Shown in pieces: positions 7,646-14,960 of a DNA stretch of 17,565 nt. The DNA is from an uncultured delta proteobacterium (lineage in GTDB: Bacteria; UBA10199; GCA-002796325; 1-14-0-20-49-13). The stretch lies in the NCBI GenBank assembly GCA_903868375.1, contig CAIPVD010000206.1, positions 1 to 17,565 on the forward strand, given 5' to 3'. Below the pieces are notes generated by a model. It did no database searches. It saw only the letters and a program-made list of their open reading frames with translations, and was not told where the DNA came from. Position numbers and translations under genes: made by a program. Position 1 is the first letter of the stretch; the number at the start of each line of letters is the position of its first letter.

Positions 7646-8584
7646 ATGAAGACCTTTAAAGCATTCATATTATTATGCCTTTTTGCCACGCTGGCGGCGT
7701 GCGGTTCGGGCAAGGGCGACATCGTTGCAAAGGTGAATGGCCTTCCTATATACAAGCAAGCGTTCACAAAAGCGCTTGACTACGAGATTACAAAATATCC
7801 GCCAAAGTTCGCCGAAGATAGCGTAAAGTTCGCATCGCTTAAAAGAGGCCTGCTAGAGAAGATGATAAAGGCAAAGGTTATTTATTCGGCGGCAAAGGGC
7901 GCCGGCATAACCATCAGCGATAACGAACTCGCAGAAGAGAACAAGCAGTTCAAGAGCCGCTATACCGAGGCGACCTTCCAGAAGATGCTGGAGATCAAGG
8001 GAATAAAGTACGACGAATGGAAGAACGAGCGCATAGAAGAACTTGCCGCAGATAAATTAATTCAGCGGGACGTTATCTCGAAGATAGATATTTCCGATGC
8101 CGATATTTTAAAATACTACAAGAGCCACAAGAACGAATTTTCGCACGGCGACGAAGTTCACGCCAGGCAGATATTGGTCGAAGACCCAAAACTTGCAGCA
8201 GACCTTTATAAACGGGCACTAGCTGGTGAAAACTTCGCGGCACTTGCGCAGGAATTTTCTGTAGCGCCGGAAGGAAAAAGAGGCGGAGATTTGGGCTGGT
8301 TCGCGCGCGGCATCATGCCGAAGGCGTTCGACGAGGCCTGTTTCCCGCTACCTGCCGACAAGATCAGCCCAATAGTTAAAACGGAATACGGCTACCACAT
8401 CTTTAAGGTGATAGAACATCGCGAAGCAAAGTCGGCGAAGTTAGACGAAGTAAAAGATAAGATCATCGCGAGGCTACAGCAAGAGCGCTCCGAAGATGCG
8501 TTTGGCAAGTGGTACGACCCGATCAGAAAAAAAGCGAGCGTCCAAATATTCGATAAAGTTTTCAACGGAGAAACGAACAAATGA
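7646..8584 (+). CDS. Lipoprotein peptidyl-prolyl isomerase (parvulin/PpiC-type)
   Basis: This is a predicted envelope foldase of 312 residues. The N-terminus is a lipoprotein signal: a hydrophobic stretch ending in the lipobox LAAC, with Cys19 as the lipidated residue. A SurA-like helical domain follows (VAKVNGLPIYKQAF, then about 30-150). The parvulin domain lies at roughly 165-265, with VHARQILVED, a FAALAQEFS segment, the GKRGGDLGWFARGIMPKAFDEA signature and TEYGYHIFKV. It is the first gene of the operon and its stop overlaps the next start (ATGA). Lipidation plus the parvulin domain suggests a membrane-tethered chaperone working with the downstream SurA-like protein on outer-membrane proteins; that cooperation is inferred. 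Confidence 0.9.
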   Translation: MKTFKAFILLCLFATLAACGSGKGDIVAKVNGLPIYKQAFTKALDYEITKYPPKFAEDSVKFASLKRGLLEKMIKAKVIYSAAKGAGITISDNELAEENKQFKSRYTEATFQKMLEIKGIKYDEWKNERIEELAADKLIQRDVISKIDISDADILKYYKSHKNEFSHGDEVHARQILVEDPKLAADLYKRALAGENFAALAQEFSVAPEGKRGGDLGWFARGIMPKAFDEACFPLPADKISPIVKTEYGYHIFKVIEHREAKSAKLDEVKDKIIARLQQERSEDAFGKWYDPIRKKASVQIFDKVFNGETNK

Positions 8585-9612
8585 ATCACAATTTTAAGTC
8601 ATTGCGAGCGCAGCGAAGCAATCTCACATTCCCAACTTGGTTAGGGAGATTGCTTCGTCCTTTAGGACTCGCAATGACATGCGTTCTAATTCTTTCAGCA
8701 ACAACACATACGGCGAGCGCTGCACAGGTGGAAAAGATCGTTGCGGTGGTAGGAAGCGACGTCGCAACTCTTTACGACCTGGACAGGGCGATCGCCCCAT
8801 ATATGAGCGAGATCAACAAATCGCCGAACAAAGAACAAAAATACAAAGAGGTTAAGGCGGAAATGCTCGATCGCATCGTTAACAACCTGCTTCTCAAACA
8901 GGCTATCGAACAAACAAAGATACCCGTTACGAACGACGAAGTTGCAAGGGCCATCAAGAATATTTTAGCACAGAACAATACAACCATCGAAGCGTTGAAG
9001 GCAGAACTTGTATCTAAAGGCATCTCCTACGAATCATACAAAGACGACATTAAGCAAAACATCCAGCGCGTTAAGTTCATGAACCAGGAGATAGGTTCTC
9101 GCGTGAAGATATCCGACCAGGACATGAAGGATTATTATCAGAAACATATGGACGAGTTCGGCGGACGCCAATCGGCACACATTGCGCAGATCGTCCTTCC
9201 ATTCGACGAAGGTACCACCAAGGAAAAGGCGCAGATACTGAAGACGAAGGCGCAGGACATCGTCAATCTCGCACGCAGCGGCACTTCATTTGCCTCGCTT
9301 GCAAAGCAATATTCCAAGGGCCCGAACGCCGAAAAAGGTGGCGACCTTGGTGTCGTCGATCCTTCGCACCTTTTGCCGGAGATAGCGGCGGCACTTGAAA
9401 AAATGGGCACCGGCCAGATAAGCGACCCAATCGTTTCAACCGCAGGTATTCACATAATAGACCTGATCGACCGAGCGAAGGCTTCGGAGGGCGATTTCGA
9501 GAAGATGAAGGACGCAATATACAACAAGATGTACGACCAGCGCGTTGCCGACGAACTGAACCAGTATCTTGCAGACGCACGCAAGAAAACTTATGTGGAG
9601 ATTAGAGATTGA
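8581..9612 (+). CDS. surA: SurA-like periplasmic chaperone / peptidyl-prolyl isomerase
   Basis: The 343-residue protein combines a SurA N-terminal chaperone domain (about 49-180, beginning VEKIVAVVGSDVATLYDLDR) with one parvulin domain (about 196-298: SAHIAQIVLPF, FASLAKQYSKGPNAEKGGDL, STAGIHIIDL) and a C-terminal helix that should pack back on the N-domain. E. coli SurA has two parvulin domains; one is common in other groups. The start is fixed by the ATGA overlap with the upstream gene and GGAG ten bases before. The predicted signal peptide is long, with cleavage after TASA near residue 47. Residues 7-33 are encoded by an 81-base palindromic repeat element, which adds R23, R26 and part of the hydrophobic core. 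The start of pdxA overlaps its stop. Confidence 0.88.
   Translation: MNHNFKSLRAQRSNLTFPTWLGRLLRPLGLAMTCVLILSATTHTASAAQVEKIVAVVGSDVATLYDLDRAIAPYMSEINKSPNKEQKYKEVKAEMLDRIVNNLLLKQAIEQTKIPVTNDEVARAIKNILAQNNTTIEALKAELVSKGISYESYKDDIKQNIQRVKFMNQEIGSRVKISDQDMKDYYQKHMDEFGGRQSAHIAQIVLPFDEGTTKEKAQILKTKAQDIVNLARSGTSFASLAKQYSKGPNAEKGGDLGVVDPSHLLPEIAAALEKMGTGQISDPIVSTAGIHIIDLIDRAKASEGDFEKMKDAIYNKMYDQRVADELNQYLADARKKTYVEIRD
8598..8678. repeat. 81-bp palindromic dispersed-repeat element inside the surA-like coding region
   Basis: Two arms, 8598-8625 and 8646-8678, are inverted copies. Both share GTCATTGCGAG and CGAAGCAATCTC exactly (in inverted orientation), but differ in the spacer between these blocks (CGCAG against TCCTAAAGGA). 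The loop of about 20 bases contains a further imperfect pairing (CCCAAC/GTTAGGG). The TCATTGCGAG...GAAGCAATCTC pattern is a type of dispersed palindrome I have seen in many bacterial genomes, and its translation is recognisable as SLRAQRSNL...RLLRPLGLAMT. It is exactly 27 codons long and keeps the reading frame. Confidence 0.85.
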
Positions 9613-10448
9613 AACCCGCGATCGGCATAACCACGGGCTGCCTTCACGGAATAGGCCCTGAAGTTGTATCGAAGGCAATAAAAGACCCTCAAGTTTTGGA
9701 TATATGTGAGCCGCGCATTTTTGGTTCCCTCGAACACCGCGATAAAAAATATAAAATAGAAGAATGCGGATTAGATTCGATGCGCGCCGTCGATGAAGCC
9801 ATCAAGGCCGCCATGACCGGCGAGATAAAGGCGATAGTTACCGCTCCAATTAATAAGTCGCATTGGAAGGCCGCCGGTTCCCCGTTCCTTGGCCACACCG
9901 AATATCTGGCACACGTAACTGGAACAAAGAACTTTGCCATGATGATGGCTTCTCCGAAATTGAAAGTAGTTCTCGTTACAACGCACATTCCATTATCGCA
10001 GGTCGCCTCTGCAATAACCACCGAACGCATTTGCGAGGTGACAAGACTTGTTAATACCGTCGCAAAGATCGCCATCTGCGGCCTTAACCCGCACGCCGGC
10101 GACTCCGGCACGTTTGGCGATGAAGAAGAACGAATAATAATTCCCGCTATAAAGATACTGCAAAGCGAAGGGATAAACGTTAGCGGCCCGTACGCTGCCG
10201 ATACGATCTTTTATAAGGCCGCAAATGGCGAATTCGATACCGTCGTTGCCATGTACCACGACCAGGCATTAATTCCCGTTAAAACACTTGATTTCAAACA
10301 CACAGTAAATGTAACAATTGGGTTGCCGTTCGTACGCACGAGCCCGGACCACGGAACGGCAGAAGATATCGCGGACAAGGGAATCGCGGATCATGGCAAT
10401 ATGGTCGAGGCGATAAAGATGGCGCTAAAACTAACGGGGGAATCATGA
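9609..10448 (+). CDS. pdxA: 4-hydroxythreonine-4-phosphate dehydrogenase-like protein, short form
   Basis: PdxA oxidises 4-phosphohydroxy-L-threonine with NAD in pyridoxal phosphate synthesis. At 279 residues it is about 50 shorter than E. coli PdxA, mainly near residues 35-55. The three metal-binding histidines are present by motif: H126 (TTHIPLSQV), H162 (GLNPHAGDSG) and H217 (AMYHDQA). IVTAPINKSHW and FVRTSPDHGTA also fit. The N-terminal motif, normally GDPxGIGPE, reads GCLHGIGPE. The start is TTG, overlapping the surA stop (TTGA) with GGAG upstream; the next gene overlaps by ATGA. SurA-PdxA adjacency is known from E. coli. A related dehydrogenase with another substrate cannot be ruled out. 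Confidence 0.85.
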   Translation: MKPAIGITTGCLHGIGPEVVSKAIKDPQVLDICEPRIFGSLEHRDKKYKIEECGLDSMRAVDEAIKAAMTGEIKAIVTAPINKSHWKAAGSPFLGHTEYLAHVTGTKNFAMMMASPKLKVVLVTTHIPLSQVASAITTERICEVTRLVNTVAKIAICGLNPHAGDSGTFGDEEERIIIPAIKILQSEGINVSGPYAADTIFYKAANGEFDTVVAMYHDQALIPVKTLDFKHTVNVTIGLPFVRTSPDHGTAEDIADKGIADHGNMVEAIKMALKLTGES

Positions 10449-11854
10449 CAAATATCAAATTCGGCACGGACGGCTGGCGCGCGGTGATAGGCGAAGATTT
10501 TATTCCTGAAAATATCACGCAGGTAATTCAGGCATTCGCAGATATCTACCCTAACCTACCCGAAGCCGGCAAACCTATATATATCGGCTACGACAGGCGA
10601 GCGCAGTCCAGGGAATCGGCGGAACTTATCGCGAGCGTGCTTGTCGCGAACGGCATTAAGACGATACTTGCAAAAGGTTTTTGCCCAACCCCTTGCGTTT
10701 CTTGGCACGTGAAGAGAGACGGCGGCGCGGCGGGCATAATGGTGACGGCGAGCCACAACCCTCCAAAATGGAACGGCATTAAGTTCAAAGAAAGTTACGG
10801 CGGCGCGGCATCTCCAAAATATACGGATCCGATAGAAGCCCGCATCGCGTTGAACCAGTCGGCTGGCAAGAAACCAAAGACGGCAAAGCTACAAGGCCCG
10901 CTATTCTCTGAATTCGATCCGCACGGCGCTTACGTCGAGAGTTTAAAGGGATGGGCGAACCTAAAACTTATCCGCGATTCCAAGTTCAAGATCTTGGCCG
11001 ATCCGATGTACGGTTCGGGCTCGGATTATTTCCCGGAATTCTTCGAAGACGCGGTAACTCAAATTCACACGGCGGCAGATACTAACTTCGGCGGCATCCA
11101 GCCGGAACCGATCATCCCGCACGTGAACGAGGCGATCGAAGTGATGAAGAGCCGCAAATACGATATCTGCGTGATAACCGACGGTGACGCCGACCGCATC
11201 GGCGCGATAGATGAAAAAGGCAATTACGTAACCTCACACTTCATATTCTCACTGCTCATCAAGCATTTGGTCGAGAGCAGAAAATGGAAAGGCCGCGTGA
11301 TAAAATCGATCACGACGACGCAGATGATAAACAGGCTTTGCCGGAAATATGGAATGGAACTAACGACGACGCCGGTCGGATTTAAATATATAAGCCCCGC
11401 TCTGAACGAACCGAACGTTCTAATGGGCGGCGAAGAATCGGGCGGCATCGGCATTCCGCGCCATGTGTGCGAACGCGACGGTCTGCTTTGCGGGCTTCTT
11501 CTAACCGAACTCATGGCAATGCGCGAGCGTCATTTAAGCGAGTTGGTCGATGAGCTGCAAAAAGAGGTCGGCCCCTGTTTCTATCGCAGGATCGACATGC
11601 AGCTGGACCACAACACAATAGACAAGGCGCGCGCATCTATTAAAGCGCAGGCATCTTCGGTAAAAGAACTTTGCGGGATGGAAGTAAAGAAGTTGGATCT
11701 AATAGACGGTTATCATTTCCTGCGCAAAGATGATAGCTGGTTGCTCGTACGCCCTTCCGGCACCGAACCACTGCTCCGAACATATGCCGAGGCAAGAAGC
11801 ATGGAAGAAGTTGAAGCCTTGCTTGCAGCCGCAAAAAAACTTATCGGGATTTAG
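10445..11854 (+). CDS. Phosphoglucomutase/phosphomannomutase (alpha-D-phosphohexomutase family)
   Basis: The enzyme interconverts hexose 1- and 6-phosphates through a phosphoserine intermediate, feeding cell-envelope sugar or glycogen pathways. All four family motifs are intact in the 469 residues: FGTDGWR (6-12), the phosphoserine loop TASHNPPKWNGIKF with S103, the metal loop DGDADR (246-251), the sugar-specificity loop GGEESGG (328-334) and the phosphate-binding RPSGTEPLLR (436-445). GEESGG is shared by glucose- and mannose-type enzymes, so the preferred sugar is uncertain. The start overlaps the pdxA stop by four bases, making it the last gene of the operon. Its 3' end overlaps the convergent HEAT-repeat gene by 14 bases. 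Confidence 0.94.
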   Translation: MTNIKFGTDGWRAVIGEDFIPENITQVIQAFADIYPNLPEAGKPIYIGYDRRAQSRESAELIASVLVANGIKTILAKGFCPTPCVSWHVKRDGGAAGIMVTASHNPPKWNGIKFKESYGGAASPKYTDPIEARIALNQSAGKKPKTAKLQGPLFSEFDPHGAYVESLKGWANLKLIRDSKFKILADPMYGSGSDYFPEFFEDAVTQIHTAADTNFGGIQPEPIIPHVNEAIEVMKSRKYDICVITDGDADRIGAIDEKGNYVTSHFIFSLLIKHLVESRKWKGRVIKSITTTQMINRLCRKYGMELTTTPVGFKYISPALNEPNVLMGGEESGGIGIPRHVCERDGLLCGLLLTELMAMRERHLSELVDELQKEVGPCFYRRIDMQLDHNTIDKARASIKAQASSVKELCGMEVKKLDLIDGYHFLRKDDSWLLVRPSGTEPLLRTYAEARSMEEVEALLAAAKKLIGI

Positions 11855-13433
11855 ACGCTGAATCCATGTTCTCCAGCTCTTCCCGGGCATCTTCAACGAT
11901 CATCTTTAAACTTGCATCTTCTCTTCCACTGAACCTTTCTATGATCGTTTCCAGTTCTTCTTTTTTCTGCCAATTTCCATAGGCGTTGATCCTGCCTCCA
12001 AGATATCCGTAAGCTGCAGCACGGACCTTCGGCGAAGGATCTTCGAGCGCTCTTTGCACGAACTCCAAGTCCAAATATTTATCTAAAGTTGAATTTCGCA
12101 GGCCTAAAGCCGGAACATCATCATATGATGATGTTTTCTTGAAAAGAAATGCCCTGACATCCTCATCTGGATTATTAAAAATGACGTCTTCCACTTCATA
12201 CACCCCTTCGGAATTATAATTATATTTAAACGTCTGTCCAAACTTGGATATCCCTTTCTTAACAATATCGCTCGAAGGATCTTCCAGCATTAGCCTCATG
12301 AAACGACTTTGCGTTTGAGGACCGACATCTCCTTGGTTTGCATAGGATTTTACGATGATTTCAAAGGCATTCGACCTGACATCTTTATCCGGATCTTTAG
12401 CAGCCAACGAACAAAGCCAAATTTTATCATTAACATCGATCCTGTCAAAATCATAGTATCTGCCTGTATCCATAACGGCCTCTGCAAGGGCCGACCTTCT
12501 CATCTCCGCATCGAATCTATTCGTATCGGATAGAACCATCGAAACAAGGCTCGGCAATGTATCTGTGTTTAACAGATGAAGTGAGTTGATAACGTACATT
12601 AGAACATGTTTATCGGTTTCGTTCGAAAGAACGTTCGTAAATAAGATGGCAAGCTCGGGCTTACGGTTGAATCCCACCACAGTAGCGATAGCCGCTCTGC
12701 GGATCACAGGATCTGGATCGTTAAACTTGTCGTCAATTAAATGGATATTCCAAATATCAACCGCATTGATCGCAGTAAGACGAACCATTAAATCCGGATC
12801 GGCAAGGAGCTTGGCAAGGTTTTTATCACGAATATCTGCTGGCAAGGATAACGATAGGCCTGCAGCTTGCATCCTGGCGTCTTGCCTAGGATTATTCACG
12901 AAATTATCGACCGCCTTCACGTGTTCGTCTCCTCTGCAAAAATATATTCCGCTCGTCTCCAGCATCTTCGGAGAATCGAAATGGTGGTACGCTTGGCACT
13001 GGCGCAAAGAGTTAGACCAAACGTCTAGATTTGCACAACCGGACTCAAATCCTCTATCTGCCGGGATCACCTTCGTCATGTTCTGGAAATATTTGCACGC
13101 CTCGCTGGTTGTAAGAGATTTCGACCAACTATTTTTCTTTCTTGCCTCAACCTCACCCCAAAGATGGCCGACAACTTTTTTTATTTTTTGAAAGAAAGCT
13201 GCGGCCTCTTCGCCGGAAGGAGCCGGTTTAGGAAATGCCTGTGCATCCAGATAGCTCTGAACGTCCTCGACACATAAGCAGTCACCATTAGCCATTCCCG
13301 CAATAGTGTATGGATTCAAGCCTTCCCAATCTATTAGGCGCTTTGAATCGTCACGATTCTGCAGAACGGGTCGGACCGGATCAATATTAGTACAGTTTTT
13401 TAAATCTTCATGACAACGCGATACATCTGCCAT
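11841..13433 (-). CDS. HEAT-repeat protein with cysteine-rich N-terminal region (530 residues)
   Basis: This predicted soluble alpha-solenoid has no enzymatic motif. HEAT-like units sit at about 205-228 (LADPDLMVRLTAINAV), 236-254 (FNDPDPVIRRAAIA), 268-290 (LSNETDKHVLMYVINSL), 343-363 (AKDPDKDVRSNAFEII), 382-398 (LEDPSSDIVKKGISKFG), 418-433 (FNNPDEDVRAFLFKKT) and 462-480 (LEDPSPKVRAAAYGYLGG). The first 170 residues form a separate region with eight of the nine cysteines (7, 14, 52, 54, 113, 133, 146, 166). There is no signal peptide. The start at 13433 is chosen over the ORF's ATG at 13490 because AAGGAGGA precedes it. Compared with the 350-residue HEAT protein at 5558-6610 the N-terminal regions show no similarity that I can see. 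Function unknown. Confidence 0.82.
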   Translation of the reverse strand: MADVSRCHEDLKNCTNIDPVRPVLQNRDDSKRLIDWEGLNPYTIAGMANGDCLCVEDVQSYLDAQAFPKPAPSGEEAAAFFQKIKKVVGHLWGEVEARKKNSWSKSLTTSEACKYFQNMTKVIPADRGFESGCANLDVWSNSLRQCQAYHHFDSPKMLETSGIYFCRGDEHVKAVDNFVNNPRQDARMQAAGLSLSLPADIRDKNLAKLLADPDLMVRLTAINAVDIWNIHLIDDKFNDPDPVIRRAAIATVVGFNRKPELAILFTNVLSNETDKHVLMYVINSLHLLNTDTLPSLVSMVLSDTNRFDAEMRRSALAEAVMDTGRYYDFDRIDVNDKIWLCSLAAKDPDKDVRSNAFEIIVKSYANQGDVGPQTQSRFMRLMLEDPSSDIVKKGISKFGQTFKYNYNSEGVYEVEDVIFNNPDEDVRAFLFKKTSSYDDVPALGLRNSTLDKYLDLEFVQRALEDPSPKVRAAAYGYLGGRINAYGNWQKKEELETIIERFSGREDASLKMIVEDAREELENMDSASKSR

Positions 13434-13495
13434 AAATTCCTCCTTGTTTGTAAGCGGTATTTTCTTATGCGACCGCAGCTTATTTTGCAAGAGAA

Positions 13496-13505
13496 TTTAT
13501 AGGAC
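13496..13505 (-). promoter_or_regulatory. GTCCTATAAA box upstream of the second HEAT gene
   Basis: The minus strand reads GTCCTATAAA, containing a -10-like TATAAA (13502 to 13497), 63 bases before the start codon. The same ten bases occur twice upstream of the other HEAT gene. No good -35 is at the usual distance. Confidence 0.35.
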
Positions 13506-13512
13506 TATCTAG

Positions 13513-13546
13513 AACCACCGTTGCACCGCGTAGGTGCAACGCGGTT
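13513..13546. terminator. Strong hairpin at the end of the MFS permease gene
   Basis: CGTTGCACC (13519-13527) and GGTGCAACG (13533-13541) form a perfect nine-base stem around GCGTA, with outer AACC/GGTT pairs that reach into the MFS stop codon. No T-run follows on either strand, so it is not a canonical intrinsic terminator. It may end or stabilise the 3' end of the permease message, or be a REP-like palindrome. Confidence 0.5.
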
Positions 13547-14801
13547 ACTTACCTTCATGCAGTGGAAGCCAGAAGAGCATGATGAGAGACGGGATCGTTG
13601 CTAGAAAACCGATAATGTAAAAATTCACGTAGCCGATGTGTTCGACAATAACTCCGGCAAATCCGCCAATGAACGTGGCGGAAAGAGACATGATAGCCGT
13701 TCCAATGGCGAAATGCCCTGCTTTATACTTCGGGCTGCAAAGGCGCATCAGATAAATGATAAGCGTTGCGTTGCCAAGCCCCGCCGCAAAATTTTCGTAT
13801 CCGTGTATCGCAGCAATTAGAGCAATGCCGTTCGTATCGGCAGCTGATGGGTTCATGTACGCCAAAAGAACATAAGCGAGAATATTTACGTTCATGAAGA
13901 GCGTGATCGGCCATATAGCTTTTTTAAGGCTAACCTTCTTTATCCACCAGGCGCCAAGCATCGTTCCAAAAATTGCCGCAAACGTTCCAATGAATCCGGC
14001 AAGCCAAGCGAGCTGGCCGTTAGAAACGCCGAGCTGGCGTTTTAGGAACGGCGTGTACATCGAGAAGATAATGTCGTCGCCCATCTTATATGTGGCGATG
14101 AAAAATAGGACCAGAATCACCCTCTCCTGCTTTAGATAAGATAAGAACGACGCTAAAAAATCCTTCGCAACGCCGCCGACAGTTATCGTTCGCTCGCCTC
14201 TTTCCGCTTCGAATCGCGGGAGCAGAAACTTATGAAGGAGCAAAAATATAAATATTGTCACGGCACCAACGCCAAAACCATAGAACCAATTTGCAATACC
14301 TACCACGCCCAAAAGTACGGTCCTGGCAAATATAATGGCGATGCGGTATGCAAGGACCCTAACGCCAGCGTAGGCCGCCTGATCTTCACGGGTCGTTAGC
14401 CCTTCAAGATAATAAGCGTCGATCGCGATATCGTTGGTGGCGCTTAAAAATGCCATCGCAACAAATGCAAAGGCTATTATCTGCAAGATTCCGGACGACG
14501 GTTCCTTGGAAGCAATTCCGGCAAGCAAGGCTATCCCAAACATTAGAATGGAGATCAGCGCCTGGATCTTTATCATCCAACCGCGCTTCGTGCCGAAGAT
14601 GTCAAGAAATGGCGCCCAAAGAAATTTTAAGTTCCATGGAATGCCCAAGAAATTCAAATAGCCTAGATATGACTCCTTCACCCCCATGTCGGTGAAGAAC
14701 GCGGACGTAATGTTTCTGACAATAATATACGGTAGTCCCTCCATGAAGTTGGTTGAAGAGACCCACAACGTAGTTAGAAATGATCTTTTTTCTTTCTCCA
14801 T
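13545..14801 (-). CDS. AmpG-like major facilitator permease
   Basis: This is a 418-residue inner-membrane transporter with about twelve hydrophobic segments. Several AmpG-type motifs are present: NFMEGLPYII (18-27), KFLWAPFLDIFGTKRGWM (59-76), SATNDIAIDAYY (120-131), ATYKMGDDIIFSMYTPFL (236-253), and a YENFAAGLGNATLIIYLM stretch matching the AmpG FENLCGGMG motif. AmpG carries anhydro-muropeptides into the cytoplasm for cell-wall recycling; related MFS proteins carry other solutes, so the substrate is tentative. Length suits a core 12-TM AmpG rather than the 14-TM E. coli form. A GTG at 14828 would add nine residues. Neither start has a convincing ribosome-binding site. A nine-base hairpin overlaps the stop. 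Confidence 0.88.
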   Translation of the reverse strand: MEKEKRSFLTTLWVSSTNFMEGLPYIIVRNITSAFFTDMGVKESYLGYLNFLGIPWNLKFLWAPFLDIFGTKRGWMIKIQALISILMFGIALLAGIASKEPSSGILQIIAFAFVAMAFLSATNDIAIDAYYLEGLTTREDQAAYAGVRVLAYRIAIIFARTVLLGVVGIANWFYGFGVGAVTIFIFLLLHKFLLPRFEAERGERTITVGGVAKDFLASFLSYLKQERVILVLFFIATYKMGDDIIFSMYTPFLKRQLGVSNGQLAWLAGFIGTFAAIFGTMLGAWWIKKVSLKKAIWPITLFMNVNILAYVLLAYMNPSAADTNGIALIAAIHGYENFAAGLGNATLIIYLMRLCSPKYKAGHFAIGTAIMSLSATFIGGFAGVIVEHIGYVNFYIIGFLATIPSLIMLFWLPLHEGK

Positions 14802-14807
14802 GCCTTT

Positions 14808-14837
14808 AAAATACCAGCGTCGGGGCACTTAAGGCAA
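14808..14837 (-). promoter_or_regulatory. Weak candidate promoter abutting the MFS permease start
   Basis: The minus strand has TTGCCT (14837 to 14832) and TATTTT (14813 to 14808), 18 bases apart; the -10 lies six bases from the ATG at 14801. If used, the message would begin at or near the start codon. Matches to consensus are only moderate. Confidence 0.22.
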
Positions 14838-14852
14838 GGAGAAATTGGGTTC

Positions 14853-14942
14853 TTAGGCACCGTAAACTGCCGAAAGAATATAGCAGAGCCCGAGTAAGAT
14901 CGAGCCCAAAAAGATAAATATTTTTTTGGGGTCCTGACACAT
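14853..14942 (-). CDS. Possible 29-residue single-pass membrane peptide
   Basis: A short open frame starts ATG at 14942 and ends TAA at 14853. The peptide begins MCQDPKK and continues as one hydrophobic segment (IFIFLGSILLGLCYILSAVYG) ending in A. That is a plausible single transmembrane helix with a short charged N-terminus. It lies between the DUF2934 gene (18 bases upstream) and the MFS permease (51 bases downstream), all on the minus strand. No Shine-Dalgarno sequence is present. Its DNA can also form CCCAAAAA/TTTTTGGG, so the AT-rich tract may be structural instead. Without homologues this remains a candidate. Confidence 0.35.
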   Translation of the reverse strand: MCQDPKKIFIFLGSILLGLCYILSAVYGA

Positions 14943-14960
14943 AAAAATATGCCGCGAAAC

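Noticed and set aside
12586..13191. 201-residue plus-strand frame opposite the second HEAT gene
   Set aside because: It is the reverse complement of a well-supported gene with a strong ribosome-binding site, and has no recognisable motif.
13434..13490. Extension of the second HEAT protein to 13490
   Set aside because: AAGGAGGA directly before the ATG at 13433 fixes the start; the extra 19 residues cover the leader.
14853..14942. CCCAAAAA/TTTTTGGG stem read as an intrinsic terminator for DUF2934
   Set aside because: The stem is mostly A-T pairs and no run of T follows the GGG side on the minus strand, so a terminator is unlikely; the peptide frame is the better reading.
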